A stretch of 12,345 bases of DNA. Origin: Actinomycetes bacterium. GTDB lineage: Bacteria > Actinomycetota > Acidimicrobiia > Acidimicrobiales > Microtrichaceae. The DNA is taken from contig JAFAFN010000291.1 of the NCBI GenBank assembly GCA_023423475.1, positions 1 to 12,345 of the forward strand, in the 5' to 3' direction. Made by a program: the position numbers and the translations under genes. The notes below the pieces were generated by a model. It ran no database searches, was not told the origin of the DNA, and saw only the letters and a program-made list of their open reading frames with translations. Below, in pieces: positions 1 to 6,314 of this stretch. Each line of letters begins with the position of its first letter. The stretch's first letter is position 1.

Positions 1-1037
1 TGTTCGACCAGGTGGGCCATGCGGGCGAGCTGCGTGTCGGCACCGACCTTCGTCGCCCGCACCACCAGTCGACCGCCGACGTCGACGGTCGCGCCGACCA
101 CGGCGTCGCCCGGGCCGACCTCGACCGGCAGCGACTCGCCGGTGAGCATGCTGGCGTCCACCGCCGAGCTGCCCGAGACGACGATGCCGTCGGTCGCGAT
201 CTTCTCGCCTGGTCGGACGACGAACTCGTCGCCGACGACGAGCTGGTCGCTCGCGACGCGCTGCTCGACCCCGCCGCGCAGGACCGAGACGTCCTTGGCC
301 CCGAGCTCGAGCAGGGCACGCAGCGCCGCCCCTGCACGTCGCTTCGAGCGCTGCTCGAAGTAGCGACCGGCGAGCACGAACATGGTCACTCCGGCGGCGA
401 CCTCGAGATAGATGTTGGCCGCGCCGTCCGACGGGCCGACGGTGAGCTCGAAGCCGTGGGTCATGCCGGGCTCGCCGGCGGTGCCGAGGAACAGCGCGTA
501 GAGCGACCACAAGTACGCCGAGATGGTGCCCACCGAGATCAGCGTGTCCATGGTGGCGGCGCCGTGGCGCAGGTTGATCCACGCGGCACGGTGGAACGGC
601 CACGCCGCCCAGACGATGACCGGCGAGGCGAGCGTCAGCGAGAGCCACTGCCAGTACTCGAACTGCCATGCCGGCACCATCGCCAGGACGATGACCGGCA
701 CCGAGAGCACGACCGCACCGACCAGCCGCTGTCGCAGCGCGACCAGCTCCGGATCGTCGGCATCCTCGTCGTCGTCGGCCGACGTGGTGCTCGTCGCTGC
801 CGGCAACGACGCGTGGTAGCCCGTCTTCTCGACCTCGGCGATGAGTGTCGCGACGTCCACGCCGGCGTCGGTCGTGACGTTCGCCTTCTCGGTCGCGTAG
901 TTGACCGTCGCCTCGACGCCGTCGAGCCGGTTCAGCTTCTTCTCGATACGCATCGCGCACGACGCACAGGTCATGCCGTCGATGTCGAGCACGACGTCGG
1001 TCGGTGCAGCCGCGGAGGTCTCGGTCCCGACGCTCAT
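1..1037 (-). CDS. copA: Copper-translocating P-type ATPase (CopA), N-terminal part, cut by window edge
   Basis: Integral-membrane ATPase expected to export Cu(I) from the cytoplasm. About 345 residues are present, from the ATG at 1037 to the left edge. Residues 15-80 form a heavy-metal-associated domain with the metal motif GMTCASC (Cys24, Cys27). An acidic linker (about 82-95) follows, then four hydrophobic segments, including one starting with MDTLISVGT, and the actuator-domain motif LTGES (Glu301). The ion-channel CPC motif and the DKTG phosphorylation site must lie beyond the window. The start codon overlaps the preceding stop by four bases (ATGA), indicating translational coupling to the 68-aa gene and to copZ. 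Cu(I) specificity is inferred from the CopZ neighbour and the copper-type operator; the channel motif that would confirm it is not visible. Confidence 0.95.
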   Translation of the reverse strand, partial: MSVGTETSAAAPTDVVLDIDGMTCASCAMRIEKKLNRLDGVEATVNYATEKANVTTDAGVDVATLIAEVEKTGYHASLPAATSTTSADDDEDADDPELVALRQRLVGAVVLSVPVIVLAMVPAWQFEYWQWLSLTLASPVIVWAAWPFHRAAWINLRHGAATMDTLISVGTISAYLWSLYALFLGTAGEPGMTHGFELTVGPSDGAANIYLEVAAGVTMFVLAGRYFEQRSKRRAGAALRALLELGAKDVSVLRGGVEQRVASDQLVVGDEFVVRPGEKIATDGIVVSGSSAVDASMLTGESLPVEVGPGDAVVGATVDVGGRLVVRATKVGADTQLARMAHLVE

Positions 1038-1240
1038 GATCCGTCGCCCTCGTGCGAACCGCCGTGGGCCGGGGTGCCCCCGTCGCCCTGCGTCGTCGGC
1101 ACGTGCTCCGTCTCGTTCGTGCTGCGTGTCCAGTCGTCGACGACGCGCTGGGGCACCACGGCACCCGCGATCGCGTACGACGCACCGAAGAGCAGGACCA
1201 GGCCGACCAGGAAGGTCACGAGCCTGGCGGGCGCGTTCAT
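1034..1240 (-). CDS. Small single-pass membrane protein between copZ and copA
   Basis: A 68-residue protein with one N-terminal hydrophobic segment (about residues 7-29), then a hydrophilic tail rich in Gly, Asp and Glu with three His near the C-terminus (HGGSH plus one upstream). The start ATG at 1240 overlaps the copZ stop, and its own stop overlaps the copA start as ATGA, so it is the middle gene of a tightly coupled three-gene operon. Actinomycete copper loci often carry here a longer protein with the same kind of N-terminus (membrane segment, then a His-rich stretch) and an extracytoplasmic C-terminal domain; from memory this looks like only the N-terminal part of that type. The tail could bind metal outside the membrane, but that is inference. 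No enzymatic motif is visible. Confidence 0.75.
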   Translation of the reverse strand: MNAPARLVTFLVGLVLLFGASYAIAGAVVPQRVVDDWTRSTNETEHVPTTQGDGGTPAHGGSHEGDGS

Positions 1241-1449
1241 GACACCCGCTCGGCGGCGTAGCCCGCCTCGTCGACGGCTGCCACGACCGCGGCGTCGTCC
1301 AGCTCGGCGGCGCTCGAGATCACCAGTCGGCCGGTCGACGCGCTGACCTGGACCGACTCGACGCCGTCGAGCGCCCCGACCTCTTCCGCGACCGCTGACT
1401 CGCAGTGACCGCAGCTCATCCCGCTCACCTGGTACTCGGTCGTGGCCAT
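1237..1449 (-). CDS. copZ: Copper chaperone CopZ (heavy-metal-associated domain protein)
   Basis: A 70-residue cytosolic protein made of one ferredoxin-like HMA domain. The metal-binding motif GMSCGHC is at residues 10-16 (Cys13, Cys16); the loop His is usual in CopZ. It should carry Cu(I) to the N-terminal HMA domain of CopA. The ATG at 1449 is preferred because GGAG lies five bases upstream; an in-frame ATG at 1464 would add five residues but has a poorer site. This is the first gene of the operon, about 40 bases downstream of a predicted copper-controlled promoter. Its stop overlaps the start of the 68-aa membrane gene. Confidence 0.93.
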   Translation of the reverse strand: MATTEYQVSGMSCGHCESAVAEEVGALDGVESVQVSASTGRLVISSAAELDDAAVVAAVDEAGYAAERVS

Positions 1450-1497
1450 GTCGACTCCGTTCATCCGCTCGATCGACGCCGTTCCTGCGTCACTTCA

Positions 1498-1526
1498 TTG
1501 ATACCCCATGGGGGTATACCGATCAA
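1498..1526 (-). promoter_or_regulatory. copZ promoter with embedded CsoR-type copper operator
   Basis: On the minus strand, TTGATC (1526-1521) and TATCAA (1503-1498) form a sigma-70-like -35/-10 pair with a 17-base spacer. Almost the whole spacer is the perfect inverted repeat ATACCCC-ATG-GGGGTAT (1501-1517), which matches the G/C-tract TACCC...GGGTA layout of CsoR-family operators. A repressor bound here would block RNA polymerase directly. Predicted transcription start is near 1491, giving a leader of about 40 bases to the copZ ATG. The TGA stop of the upstream regulator gene (1525-1523) lies inside the -35 box. No csoR gene is visible in the window. Confidence 0.82.
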
Positions 1527-2182
1527 GTGGTCGGAGGCCTGGTCGTACGGCACACCAGGCGGCAACCGCCCTCGCGCGGATCGACGACGTCGAGCCGCTC
1601 GACGGCCAGGCCACCGACGACGTCGGCGACACCTCGGGCGATGCCGAGGTGCAGCCCGCACACGGTCGCCTGGTCGGCCAGCACCGCCGAGACGAAGGGA
1701 CATCGCCCGAGCACCAGCTCCACGACGTCCCCCTCGCGATGCACCCGTGGAGCGAACCCCTGCCGTGCCATCTCGTCGACCAAGGCGTCGACAGGGCCAC
1801 GCGCATCGGCCGACGTGATACCTGCGGCACCCTCGCGATGCCCGACGACCTCGGCAGCGTCGCCGGTGCGGAGGACCTCGGCCAACAGGACCGACAGCCG
1901 CTCGTATGGATCGACACCGCCCCACCGGTCCGCGGCGTCGGGGGTCACCACGTACTCGAGCCGGGGTCGACCGCGCCCCGCTGGCGGCGCCGTCGACCGG
2001 TCGACCAGCTCGGCGTCGACGAGCCGCTGCAGGTGCTGGCGGATCGCGTTGTGGTGCAGTCCGAAGTGGTCGGTCAGCTCCGTCACGCCGACAGGGGCAG
2101 TCGCGGTGCGCAGGTACTCGAAGATCCGGTGACGCGTGGCCGTCCCGAGCGCGTTCGCCTGTTCCTGCAGCGTGGTGGGCAT
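1523..2182 (-). CDS. HTH transcriptional regulator with C-terminal cysteine cluster (COG2345 / SufR-like)
   Basis: A 219-residue DNA-binding regulator. Residues about 10-80 form a winged helix-turn-helix (TRHRIFEYL, then HHNAIRQHLQRL as recognition region, then the RGRPRLEY wing). The C-terminal half carries four Cys at 161, 175, 207 and 211, in contexts GRCPF, VCGLH and GCRLVC. This layout is known from the COG2345 group, which includes the iron-sulfur sensor SufR, so a metal or Fe-S ligand is plausible but not shown. It lies upstream of copZ on the same strand and ends inside the copZ -35 box. No clear Shine-Dalgarno precedes the ATG at 2182, so translation may be leaderless. It could act on the copper operon, on the divergent hydrolase, on itself, or on targets elsewhere. 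Confidence 0.85.
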   Translation of the reverse strand: MPTTLQEQANALGTATRHRIFEYLRTATAPVGVTELTDHFGLHHNAIRQHLQRLVDAELVDRSTAPPAGRGRPRLEYVVTPDAADRWGGVDPYERLSVLLAEVLRTGDAAEVVGHREGAAGITSADARGPVDALVDEMARQGFAPRVHREGDVVELVLGRCPFVSAVLADQATVCGLHLGIARGVADVVGGLAVERLDVVDPREGGCRLVCRTTRPPTT

Positions 2183-2230
2183 CGTTCGACCCGACCGGTC
2201 GACGCATCTGGTCGGACTCGTCGGGCCCGA

Positions 2231-2259
2231 TTGATGCTAGCGAACGGTGGAGATATTCG
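2231..2259 (+). promoter_or_regulatory. Candidate promoter of the hydrolase gene in the divergent intergenic region
   Basis: The 162-base gap 2183-2344 separates the minus-strand regulator from the plus-strand hydrolase. TTGATG (2231-2236) and TATTCG (2254-2259), 17 bases apart, form a moderate sigma-70-like promoter in the most AT-rich part of the gap. The predicted start near 2266 leaves a leader of about 80 bases. On the opposite strand TAGCAT (2239-2234) could be a -10 for the regulator, but no convincing -35 accompanies it. No clear operator palindrome was found here. Confidence 0.3.
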
Positions 2260-2344
2260 ACGGGGGCGGACGGACACGGAGCGGTCGATAGCGTGCCCGA
2301 CACGACCTCCCCCGAGGCACGACCGGACGACACGAGGTGCAGCG

Positions 2345-3565
2345 ATGAAGTCACAGTTCGACGACGAGGGATTCGAGTTCGACCGTCGCATCCTGCTGGG
2401 CGGAGCTGCCCGAGGGCTGACCGACGTGGGCGAGGTGCTCGTCACCCTCGACGCCGTCACCGACGGGGACCACGAGTCGTGGATCACGGCGTTCAGCGCG
2501 CTCGGGGACCGGATCCGCACGCAGGCAGAGGCGAGCGCGTCGGCGACGCGGACCGCGAGCGCGCGGTCCGCCCACCTGAGGGCCAGCAGCTACTACGCGA
2601 CGGCTGCGTCGCACGCGGTGGGCACCGGCGACGCGACGCGCATGCGGAAGCTCTGGGACCAGCACCGGGACTGCTGGGATGCGGCGGTCGCCTCGTTCGA
2701 TCCCCCGGTCGAGAAGGTCGCGATCCCGTACGAGGGCACGACGCTCGAGGGGTACTTCTGCCACGCAGCGCCGGGTACCCTCGCCGAGGGCGCAGCAGTG
2801 GCCCGTCCGACCGTGATCCTGAACAACGGCAGCGACGGACCCGTGTGCGACATGTGGGGATCGGGCGCTGCCGGTGCGGTCGAGCGCGGCTGGAACGCCC
2901 TCATCTTCGACGGTCCGGGCCAGGGCGCCGCCCTCTTCCGCCAGCAGCTCACCTTCCGTCCGGACTGGGAGGCCGTCATCACACCGGTGGTGGACCACCT
3001 GCTCACGCGCAGCGATGTCGACGCCGACCGGATCGCTCTGAGCGGTGTCAGCCAGGCCGGCTACTGGGTGCCAAGGGCCGCGAGTCGTGAGCACCGGCTC
3101 GCCGCGGTCATCGCTGATCCCGGCGTCATGCGGGTCGGCGATTCGTGGACCTCGCACCTGCCCGACATGATGATCGAGCTGCTCGACAAGGGCGACAAGG
3201 CCGACTTCGATGCCTTCATGGACGGGGCCATGAAGGACTCCCCCGCCACCGCCGCGGAGCTGAAGTGGCGCATGACGCCGTACGGCACCGACTCCTACTT
3301 CGACGCCTACACCGCGGCCAGGGCGATGACCCTCACCGCGGAGGACCTCGCGGCGATCACCTGCCCGGTCCTCATCACCGCGCCCGACCACGAGCAGTTC
3401 TGGCCGGGTCAGTCCCAGCAGATGCAGCAGGCGATCTCCGGGTCCACGTTGCTCGCGTTCACCGAGGCGGACGGCGCCGACTGGCACTGCGAGCCCACCG
3501 CGCGCCTGGCGCGGGACGAGCTCACGCTCGATTGGCTCGCCTCGGTCTTCGACGCGATCACCTGA
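2345..3565 (+). CDS. Alpha/beta hydrolase, FrsA / dihydropseudooxynicotine-hydrolase-like
   Basis: A 406-residue cytoplasmic hydrolase (no signal peptide). Residues 1-120 are mostly helical, as in the N-terminal cap of this family, with the typical SAHLRASSYYATA stretch and a following Trp-rich helix. The alpha/beta core follows. Candidate catalytic triad by eye: Ser236 in the nucleophile elbow GVSQAG, Asp348 in APDHEQ, and His381 in DWHCEP. The oxyanion side is probably near LNNGSDGP. GAGGTG five bases before the ATG at 2345 fixes the start. Known relatives cleave C-C or ester bonds in small aromatic or keto substrates; the substrate here cannot be named. The last 18 codons and downstream DNA are duplicated 1245 bases further on (remnant at 4756-4810). 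Confidence 0.88.
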   Translation: MKSQFDDEGFEFDRRILLGGAARGLTDVGEVLVTLDAVTDGDHESWITAFSALGDRIRTQAEASASATRTASARSAHLRASSYYATAASHAVGTGDATRMRKLWDQHRDCWDAAVASFDPPVEKVAIPYEGTTLEGYFCHAAPGTLAEGAAVARPTVILNNGSDGPVCDMWGSGAAGAVERGWNALIFDGPGQGAALFRQQLTFRPDWEAVITPVVDHLLTRSDVDADRIALSGVSQAGYWVPRAASREHRLAAVIADPGVMRVGDSWTSHLPDMMIELLDKGDKADFDAFMDGAMKDSPATAAELKWRMTPYGTDSYFDAYTAARAMTLTAEDLAAITCPVLITAPDHEQFWPGQSQQMQQAISGSTLLAFTEADGADWHCEPTARLARDELTLDWLASVFDAIT

Positions 3566-3583
3566 ACGGGTTTCCTTCGCAGG

Positions 3584-3610
3584 GGAACGCTTCCCTCGCG
3601 CACGGGTTAC
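3584..3610 (+). promoter_or_regulatory. ECF-sigma-like promoter of secreted gene A
   Basis: GGAAC (3584-3588) and GTTAC (3606-3610) are separated by exactly 17 bases, the pattern of ECF (SigE/SigW-type) promoters. It starts 19 bases after the hydrolase stop and 41 bases before the ATG at 3651. The same elements and spacing recur upstream of gene B although the spacer sequences differ. A weak stem can also form between GTTTCC (about 3570) and GGGAAC overlapping the -35; it has no U-tract, so termination is doubtful. Confidence 0.55.
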
Positions 3611-3650
3611 GGTGACCTGACCGTCGTCGCCCAGCGTGCAGGGAGAACCG

Positions 3651-4739
3651 ATGCGCCCGACCTCCAAGCTTGCCCACCGATCGATCGCGGCCGTCTCGAT
3701 CGGTCTGGTGACACTGGGGGTGCTGCCCGCCGCGGTGCCGTCCGCCTCGGCCGCCGAGATCCAGGTCGAGGGCTGCGAGCTCGACGGCGAGCCCACCGAG
3801 GCGACCGTCGAGACCGACGATCTCGGCCCCTATGACGGCGGCTGGTACGCCCTCGTCGACATGACCGGCACGCCGATCGACCACAGCATCCCGCTGGGCG
3901 CCAGCGCGACCACCCCGGTGTGCGTGCTCCCCGTCGACGGCACCACGCTGGACTCCTCCCGTGCGACGTGGGCGTACTGCACCCAGCCCGAGACACCTGC
4001 CCCCGGCCACAGCCCGTGTGTCGAGGACGCCATGTTGCCCGGCACCTCACCGTTCACGGCCGATCAGAACACGCTCGCCGCCTACATCATCGCCGAGCAG
4101 GTCGCGAGCCCCTGGACCACCACCGAGAACCTGCAGGAGACCCAGGACATGGTCTTGTGCATCACCGCCGGTGTGGAGCCCGACCTCCCGGGACCGGAGA
4201 CCTGCGAAGAGCTCGTCGACCTCCTGTCGCTCGCGGTCCTCCCGAACCTCGTACGAGACGACAGCACGCTCGAGGTGACCGCCACCTCGACCGCGAACAG
4301 GTTCTCGATCACGTCGTCGCTGCCGAACCTCGGGCTGCGGACGAACAACGGATCGTCGATCGCACTCTGCCCGGGACAGAGCGGCGCCGCGGTCTGGCCG
4401 ATCCCGGCCTTCGTCGTTCCCGGGGCCGCCAGCCTCGATCTCGTTCCCGGCACCGTCGTCGAGGTGTGCACCAGCGGCGGCGACGGCTCGGCGACCACGC
4501 TCAGCGCGTCGTCGATCATGGGTCGGTTCGAGATCGGCTCGTTCATCGGCGCCACCGGGCCGGCACCGACCACCCAACCGTGTGCGATCTTCCTGACCGA
4601 CACCGCCTTCGGCGAGCGTCTGGTTGCGTCCGCGACCTCGGCCGTGGCACCGGTGACGACCACGACCCCGTCCTCACCGACGGCCGCGACGACCACGGCG
4701 CCCCGTGCTGCGCCGAAGTCACTCGTCTTCGCCGGCTGA
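3651..4739 (+). CDS. Secreted nine-cysteine protein A, unrecognised family
   Basis: A 362-residue exported protein with a Sec-type signal peptide: charged start (R2, K6), hydrophobic core about 11-28, cleavage predicted after ASA at residue 34. The mature part begins AEIQVEGCELDGEP and holds nine Cys, all conserved in the neighbouring paralogue, suggesting disulfides outside the cytoplasm. Recognisable short motifs are WYALVDMTGTP, ALCPGQSG and EVCTSGGDG. The C-terminus is a Thr/Ala/Pro-rich linker ending PKSLVFAG and then stop. I do not recognise the fold or function. GGGAG six bases before ATG 3651 supports this start over GTG 3636. It follows the hydrolase by 85 bases and has its own ECF-like promoter. 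The abrupt end resembles a sortase LAxTG signal without the membrane helix and basic tail. Confidence 0.88.
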   Translation: MRPTSKLAHRSIAAVSIGLVTLGVLPAAVPSASAAEIQVEGCELDGEPTEATVETDDLGPYDGGWYALVDMTGTPIDHSIPLGASATTPVCVLPVDGTTLDSSRATWAYCTQPETPAPGHSPCVEDAMLPGTSPFTADQNTLAAYIIAEQVASPWTTTENLQETQDMVLCITAGVEPDLPGPETCEELVDLLSLAVLPNLVRDDSTLEVTATSTANRFSITSSLPNLGLRTNNGSSIALCPGQSGAAVWPIPAFVVPGAASLDLVPGTVVEVCTSGGDGSATTLSASSIMGRFEIGSFIGATGPAPTTQPCAIFLTDTAFGERLVASATSAVAPVTTTTPSSPTAATTTAPRAAPKSLVFAG

Positions 4740-4755
4740 GCGAAGGACGGATGGA

Positions 4756-4810
4756 GCGGGACGAGCTCACGCTCGATCGGCTCGCCTCGGTCGTCGACGC
4801 GATCTCCTGA
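4756..4810 (+). pseudogene. Remnant of the hydrolase C-terminus left by tandem duplication
   Basis: This stretch encodes RDELTLDRLASVVDAIS plus stop, matching the last 17 residues of the upstream hydrolase with only W to R, F to V and T to S changes. No start or upstream coding sequence accompanies it: the preceding 16 bases (4740-4755) are unrelated to the hydrolase. It marks the left breakpoint of the duplicated unit and cannot make a functional enzyme. Its DNA may persist because it forms the upstream region of the gene B promoter. Confidence 0.9.
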
Positions 4811-4828
4811 ACGGGTTTCCTTCGCAGG

Positions 4829-4855
4829 GGAACGCTTTTCCCGCGCGCTCGTTAC
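4829..4855 (+). promoter_or_regulatory. ECF-sigma-like promoter of secreted gene B
   Basis: GGAAC (4829-4833) and GTTAC (4851-4855) lie 17 bases apart, with C before GTTAC giving the common CGTTA form of the ECF -10. This copy is closer to consensus than the one before gene A. The predicted start lies about 25 bases upstream of the ATG at 4887. Confidence 0.58.
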
Positions 4856-4886
4856 CGTGAGCGACTCGAAGAGGGAGACGGAACAC

Positions 4887-5990
4887 ATGCGCACATCCTC
4901 CGGACTGCTCCATCGACTGCTCGCTGCCGTCGCCATCACGCTGGTCGCACTGGGGGTCTTGCCCGGCGCCGTGCCGTCCGCGTCGGCCGCGGAGATCCAG
5001 GTCGAGGGCTGTGAGCTCGACGGTGAGCCCACCGAGGCGACCGTCGAGACCGACGATCTCGGACCCTACGAGGGCGGCTGGTACGCCCTCGTCGACATGA
5101 CCGGCACGCCGATCGACCACAGCTCGCCACTCGGTGGACTCTCGACCACTCCGGTGTGCGTGCTGCCTGTCGCCGACGGAACACTCGACTCGTCACAGGC
5201 GACGTGGGCGTTCTGCACCCAGCCCGAGGCGCCCGCACCCGGGCACAGCCCGTGCGTCGAGGACGCCATGCTGCCCGGCACCTCGCCCTTCACCGAGGAG
5301 CAGAACACGCTCGCCGCGTACATCATCGCCGAGCAGGTCGCGAGCCCCTTCACCACGACCGAGGACCTGGAGGAGACCCAGGACATCGTGCAGTGCATCA
5401 CCGCCGGCGTGGAGCCGGAGATCCTCGGCCTGGAGTCCTGCGAAGAGGTCATCGACCTCCTCACGATCGCGGTCATCCCGAACCTTGTGCAGGACGACAG
5501 CACGCTCGAGGTGACGGCGAGCTCGACACCGAACCGGTTCTCGGTGACCTCGTCGCTGCCGAACCTCGTGCTCAGGACGAACAACGGGTCCGACATCGCG
5601 CTCTGCCCGGGCCAGACCGGCCCGGAGATCGTCGAGTTCCCTCCGGAGCTGGAGATCGAGTTCGCGTACCTCACCGCGGAACCCGGCACCGTGGTCGAGG
5701 TGTGCACCAGCGGCGGCGACGGTGGACCGACGGCCCTCGGGTCCTCGTCGATGATGCCCCGCCTCGAGATCGGCTCGTTCATCGGCGCCGAAGGGCCGTC
5801 CGCTGCTGCGGAGCCCTGCGCGATCTTCCTGACCGACACCACCATCGGGGACTACCTGGTGGCGGCCGCGACCTCAACCGTGGCGCCGACCACGACCACG
5901 ACGACCACCGCCCCGACGTCCCCCACCACCACGACCACGACGCCGTCGAGGCAGCGGGTCGCCCCGAAGCCGCTCGCCTTCGCTGGCTGA
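4887..5990 (+). CDS. Secreted nine-cysteine protein B, paralogue of A
   Basis: A 367-residue exported protein. The signal peptide is the same length as in A (cleavage after residue 34, ASA before AEI) but with a different sequence. Over the mature part it matches A at roughly three quarters of positions by eye; the first 45 mature residues differ only by one Asp/Glu swap, and all nine Cys align. The middle (about residues 255-275) is the most divergent, with a Glu-rich stretch here against a hydrophobic one in A. The C-terminus is a longer Thr-rich linker and ends PKPLAFAG. GAGGGAG upstream supports ATG 4887 over the in-frame GTG 4857. Function unknown. The duplicated promoter suggests co-regulation of A and B, and the diverged middle suggests they differ in binding or partner. 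Confidence 0.88.
   Translation: MRTSSGLLHRLLAAVAITLVALGVLPGAVPSASAAEIQVEGCELDGEPTEATVETDDLGPYEGGWYALVDMTGTPIDHSSPLGGLSTTPVCVLPVADGTLDSSQATWAFCTQPEAPAPGHSPCVEDAMLPGTSPFTEEQNTLAAYIIAEQVASPFTTTEDLEETQDIVQCITAGVEPEILGLESCEEVIDLLTIAVIPNLVQDDSTLEVTASSTPNRFSVTSSLPNLVLRTNNGSDIALCPGQTGPEIVEFPPELEIEFAYLTAEPGTVVEVCTSGGDGGPTALGSSSMMPRLEIGSFIGAEGPSAAAEPCAIFLTDTTIGDYLVAAATSTVAPTTTTTTTAPTSPTTTTTTPSRQRVAPKPLAFAG
5888..5943 (+). repeat. Low-complexity ACC/ACG tract encoding the Thr-rich linker of protein B
   Basis: A run of ACC and ACG Thr codons, broken by Pro, Ala and Ser codons, encodes the C-terminal linker of protein B. The matching linker in A is shorter and more mixed, so the tract length has changed since the duplication, probably by slippage. 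Thr/Pro linkers of this kind usually span the cell wall. Confidence 0.7.
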
Positions 5991-6023
5991 TCGGGCAGTG
6001 TGGAGGGCAGAGGTGATCGCCAC

Positions 6024-6296
6024 ATGACCACGAACGACATGACCGTCGTCGACGTCCCCGAACGACAGCGGTTCGAGCTGCGACGCGATGGCGAGGTGCT
6101 CGGCTACGCCGAGTACCGAGACATCGGCGGCGACGTCGTCGAGATGCCCCACACCGTCATCTCACCCGCGCATCGGGGCGAGGGCCTGGGCGACGTCCTC
6201 GTCGCCGGGGCGGTCCAGCAGCTGCACGATCGCGACCTCGGCATCGTGCCCACCTGCTGGTTCGTGGCCGACTACCTGCAGCGACACCCCCTCTGA
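6024..6296 (+). CDS. Small GNAT-like N-acetyltransferase (PF14542 type)
   Basis: A 90-residue cytoplasmic protein of the short GCN5-related acetyltransferase type. It has a strand-rich N-terminal half (FELRRDGEVLGYAEY), then an acetyl-CoA pyrophosphate loop RGEGLG (Arg51-Gly56) at a helix start, and the C-terminal VPTCWFVADYLQRHP typical of this short family. Substrates of the family are mostly unknown. GAGGTGA seven bases before ATG 6024 decides this start over GTG 6000. It follows secreted gene B by 33 bases with no visible terminator, so it may be read through from the gene B promoter. It converges on the GMC oxidoreductase gene with an 18-base gap in which no hairpin is visible. Confidence 0.85.
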   Translation: MTTNDMTVVDVPERQRFELRRDGEVLGYAEYRDIGGDVVEMPHTVISPAHRGEGLGDVLVAGAVQQLHDRDLGIVPTCWFVADYLQRHPL

Positions 6297-6314
6297 CCTA
6301 CCGGACGGCGTCGC

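Larger units (their letters stand above)
3511..4739 (+). repeat. Tandem duplication, unit 1 (hydrolase 3' end + promoter + secreted gene A)
   Basis: The first unit of a direct duplication with a period of about 1.24 kb. It starts inside the hydrolase gene at GCGGGACGAG (3511) and runs to the end of secreted gene A. Bases 3511-3590 match 4756-4835 with 3 mismatches in 80 at a constant offset of 1245. The offset falls to 1236 at the gene starts because the leaders differ in length. Confidence 0.92.
4756..5990 (+). repeat. Tandem duplication, unit 2 (hydrolase remnant + promoter + secreted gene B)
   Basis: The second unit of the direct duplication. Identity to unit 1 is uneven: about 96% in the first 80 bases, lower in the leader and signal-peptide codons, very high again over the first 45 mature codons (6 mismatches in 135 bases), then clearly lower in the rest. 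The junction between the units lies in 4740-4755. Confidence 0.92.

Noticed and set aside
1508..2344. Open frame extending upstream of the hydrolase start at 2345
   Set aside because: It is antisense to the well-supported HTH regulator, and ATG 2345 has a good ribosome site and starts the family-like sequence.
3565..3600. Rho-independent terminator after the hydrolase
   Set aside because: Only a weak stem with a G-U pair and no U-tract is present, and the right arm is better explained as the ECF -35 element.
2351..3796. Long minus-strand open frame opposite the hydrolase
   Set aside because: Composition is typical of antisense frames in GC-rich genes (Arg/Gly/Val-rich, no domain); the plus strand encodes a clear alpha/beta hydrolase.
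3920..4810. Alternative-frame open frame across secreted gene A ending in the hydrolase remnant
   Set aside because: Only its last 17 codons match a protein, because of the duplication; the rest is out of frame with secreted gene A and Arg-rich.
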